The translations under genes and the position numbers were made by a program. A model generated the notes under the pieces. The model was not told where the DNA came from, ran no database searches, and saw nothing but the letters and a program-made list of their open reading frames with translations. A stretch of 64,000 bases of DNA from Cardinalis cardinalis (taxonomy: Eukaryota > Chordata > Aves > Passeriformes > Cardinalidae), in NCBI GenBank assembly GCA_014549065.1, contig JACDOX010000007.1, positions 10,585,648 to 10,649,647 of the forward strand, read 5' to 3'. This document shows, one piece after another, positions 61,801 through 64,000 of the stretch (the stretch's first letter is position 1; each line of letters opens with the position of its first letter).

Positions 61801-64000
61801 AAACAAAGGTCCAGTTCATAAGTTCAGAGGGCTTAGCTAAGACAAGCAGGAGCACATCAACGAAATGCATCACTGCCACGTTAGACAAGGGATCATTACC
61901 TCCTGGAAGGNGTTTTTTCCCAGTTCTGCAGGTTCTTTCCATTAATGTGTTTACTTGTTTTCAAATGCATTCCCGCACATGTCCTGCCAACACCTGGGCA
62001 TCCCTGTGACTATGCACTTTCTACAAGAGCTCNCTCTGGACATATGTCCCACGGCCACATGTGATACTGGGAGCATCAGACAGGGGAAAGGATTACAGAG
62101 CCCTGATTCTCATTGTCAGCAGTTTTCATTCTGGCCGGATGATAAGTAGAAAGCAGTACACAAAATTGCTGTGAGTAATGAGGAGCAGCAAAAAGTGAGA
62201 TAACNGAAGTGTTATGGAAGAGACAGAAATCCCATTTCAAGCGCACGTATAAAAGATAGATACACTATTTAGGTTTGATAGCTTGTACAGGGGTACATCA
62301 GCAGAATGTGGTATTCTTGTGGCTTTAGACATTTACACAGATCTAACTTGGCTCAGGGCAGAAAACTGAGGAGGTTTGCTTTTTGTTTAAAAAATTGGGA
62401 GTCTGAAATTTCCATTCTGAACAGAGTGTGAAGAAAACCACCTTGCTTAGAAAAGAGAACATAGACAAGAGAGGCCAAACAATAACCTGGAAATTACTCT
62501 GTGGACAGAAATTGGCTGAATGTGGTGGTCACAGGAGTAAGTCTGCCTGCATTTACCATGATTCAAGCAGCTTTTTGGACAAACAGATTTATGAAGAAAT
62601 AGCTTTACCTCTCAAATCAAACTACCATGTTTTACATATCTAGCCAAATAATTACCAGCCTAAAAGGAGAAGTAAGAATTTCAGTTTGGGCCTCATGCAT
62701 CTCAGGAGAATGCTTTAATCATTAACTACTGGTTGGTTTGAATCTCAGTCACTTTCACCTCTTAGAATCAATCCTGGACTTAGTAAGCCTTCTGGATCAA
62801 TATACCAAGTTAATTGAACCTCTTCCTGGAAAAGTTCTGTTTCACCTTACCAACATAGGGAAGACAAAATAGCTCCATATCAGTATCACTTCATATATTG
62901 TGCATGAAAATGCCATCTATTTTAGCTGCCTATTTTAGTAGAGATATTTGGATAGACCACAGTATTTTTTTTCCAATTGCTTTTTATGATTTTGCATCGA
63001 TGCAAAGCCACACAAGGGGTGGCTGAGGAATTCTTTTTGCTATATTTCTCCTCTAGAGAGATTTTTTTTTCTAACTCTGAGCTCTTTCTGAATTCACATG
63101 AGCATCAATGCCTAGAAAACACTGAAATTTTGTCCCTACAAGAGAAANATCATCTACTAAAAAACCCCAGCCTGAAATGTCAGAACATCTCTCAAAATAA
63201 CTATGAGTGTCCTGATGAGCACANCTGACTTAGCATGGAATTGGAAAATGACAAGCAGGAGCAGACAGTGTCATCACTCTGTCATCAGTGACCCTACTGT
63301 GTTATGAGCTCTGTTTCAGAGTGGTTTTGCCACATCAACCAAACACCACACTGGATGCTTTCTAACACACAAACCAAAGTGAGACCAACATAAATGCAAT
63401 GGTGGTCTTCAGGGCGCATTCATCAATAGTATGTAGGGTGCCCAAAAAGATTACTTCCACATATCATCACAAATATAAAGTTTTCCTTTCTATTTATGTT
63501 TTTAATTGTGGTGCCCAGAAAATGGCTCCATGATCGAAAAGAAAAGACTTGGGTATAATGGGTATAATAGCTGGTAAGTGCGGGTTATAAGAAACATGAG
63601 AAAGAAGAGAGGAAAATAGCAATGGAAAATACCAGAACTTTTTGAGCAGTCAAAGTGCAAGTAGACCTGGAAGAATAGCAAAAGTAATAAAGAACTGCAG
63701 AAATACAGAGATGTAGGCTTTGGAGTAAGCTCTAAAATCCTCTTTGTCTAAAGCAGATAAAGTGCTTCAAGACAACATTTCACAATATCTTTGCAGCTCT
63801 TGGTCTCAGATCTCAGGACCAGAAGGAAGGCATTTATTCACATATAAAATGGATGCAGCTGAAGGGAACGTAGTAAATAAGGAACAGCCACTGAGCCATG
63901 TGGAGGGACTGCTGGTCAGGCACCAAAATAAATTAAAATAGACTGCTCACCACCTATACAAGAATAGAAGTGAGGATTACTTCTTACACAGAAGTCAAGG
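58834..64000. other. Unassigned noncoding DNA
   Basis: No gene or identifiable mobile element is visible to the end of the window. Frames are at most 94 codons. Ambiguous bases recur every 200-300 bases. The final kilobase is A-rich with no simple-repeat array. Confidence 0.5.

Noticed and set aside
1..64000. CRISPR array, bacterial operon or phage-like system
   Set aside because: No regularly spaced repeats, no long frames, and clear avian retroposons throughout.

Overview
The window looks like bird genomic DNA, and most likely passerine. I see no intact protein-coding gene and cannot support even one exon with confidence. It is AT-rich and CpG-poor, frames are short throughout, and what can be identified is almost all retroposon debris typical of avian genomes: five 5'-truncated CR1 LINE copies, one SINE with a tRNA-Ile-like head and a CR1-like tail (the architecture described for the passerine TguSINE1 family), and one eroded solo LTR matching my memory of an avian class III (ERVL) LTR. 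The SINE is the main reason to favour Passeriformes. The stretch is either intergenic (gene-desert-like) or the inside of a very long intron; the sequence alone does not say which.

Layout. 1-8 kb: unassigned AT-rich DNA with an A-rich tract, a (TG)n run and a previously unlabelled pair of ~155-bp inverted repeats (3145-3299 and 4498-4653, about 93 % identical, 1.2 kb apart). 8-9 kb: a 44-bp perfect palindrome beside a second hairpin, then a tiny CpG-dense patch. 11.3-12.6 kb: a minus-strand CR1 and a GC-richer block. 17.6-18.8 kb: another minus-strand CR1 and an N-dense block. 21-23.2 kb: a 17-bp-arm hairpin, a possible unclassified repeat, and a plus-strand CR1 in which upstream reverse-transcriptase sequence is joined directly to the 3' end. 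31.2-31.9 kb: a 193-base assembly gap whose two edges carry the same 47 bases, then a plus-strand CR1. 36.3-37.0 kb: a GC-richer block and the SINE. 37-49 kb: unassigned, with small tandem repeats and a candidate paired homeodomain site. 49.3 kb: a second rearranged CR1. 50.6-51.2 kb: the solo LTR. 52.5-53.1 kb: a plus-strand CR1 tail. 53.1-64 kb: unassigned.

No genes are available to be related to one another. The useful content is the history of the DNA: retroposition, internal deletion, small inverted duplications, a probable assembly artefact, and a few candidate regulatory sites. About 170 isolated single N bases are scattered through the window, with only three in the first 8.4 kb; they look like unresolved (perhaps heterozygous) positions. 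I found no CRISPR array, no functional tRNA or rRNA, and no bacterial-type system.
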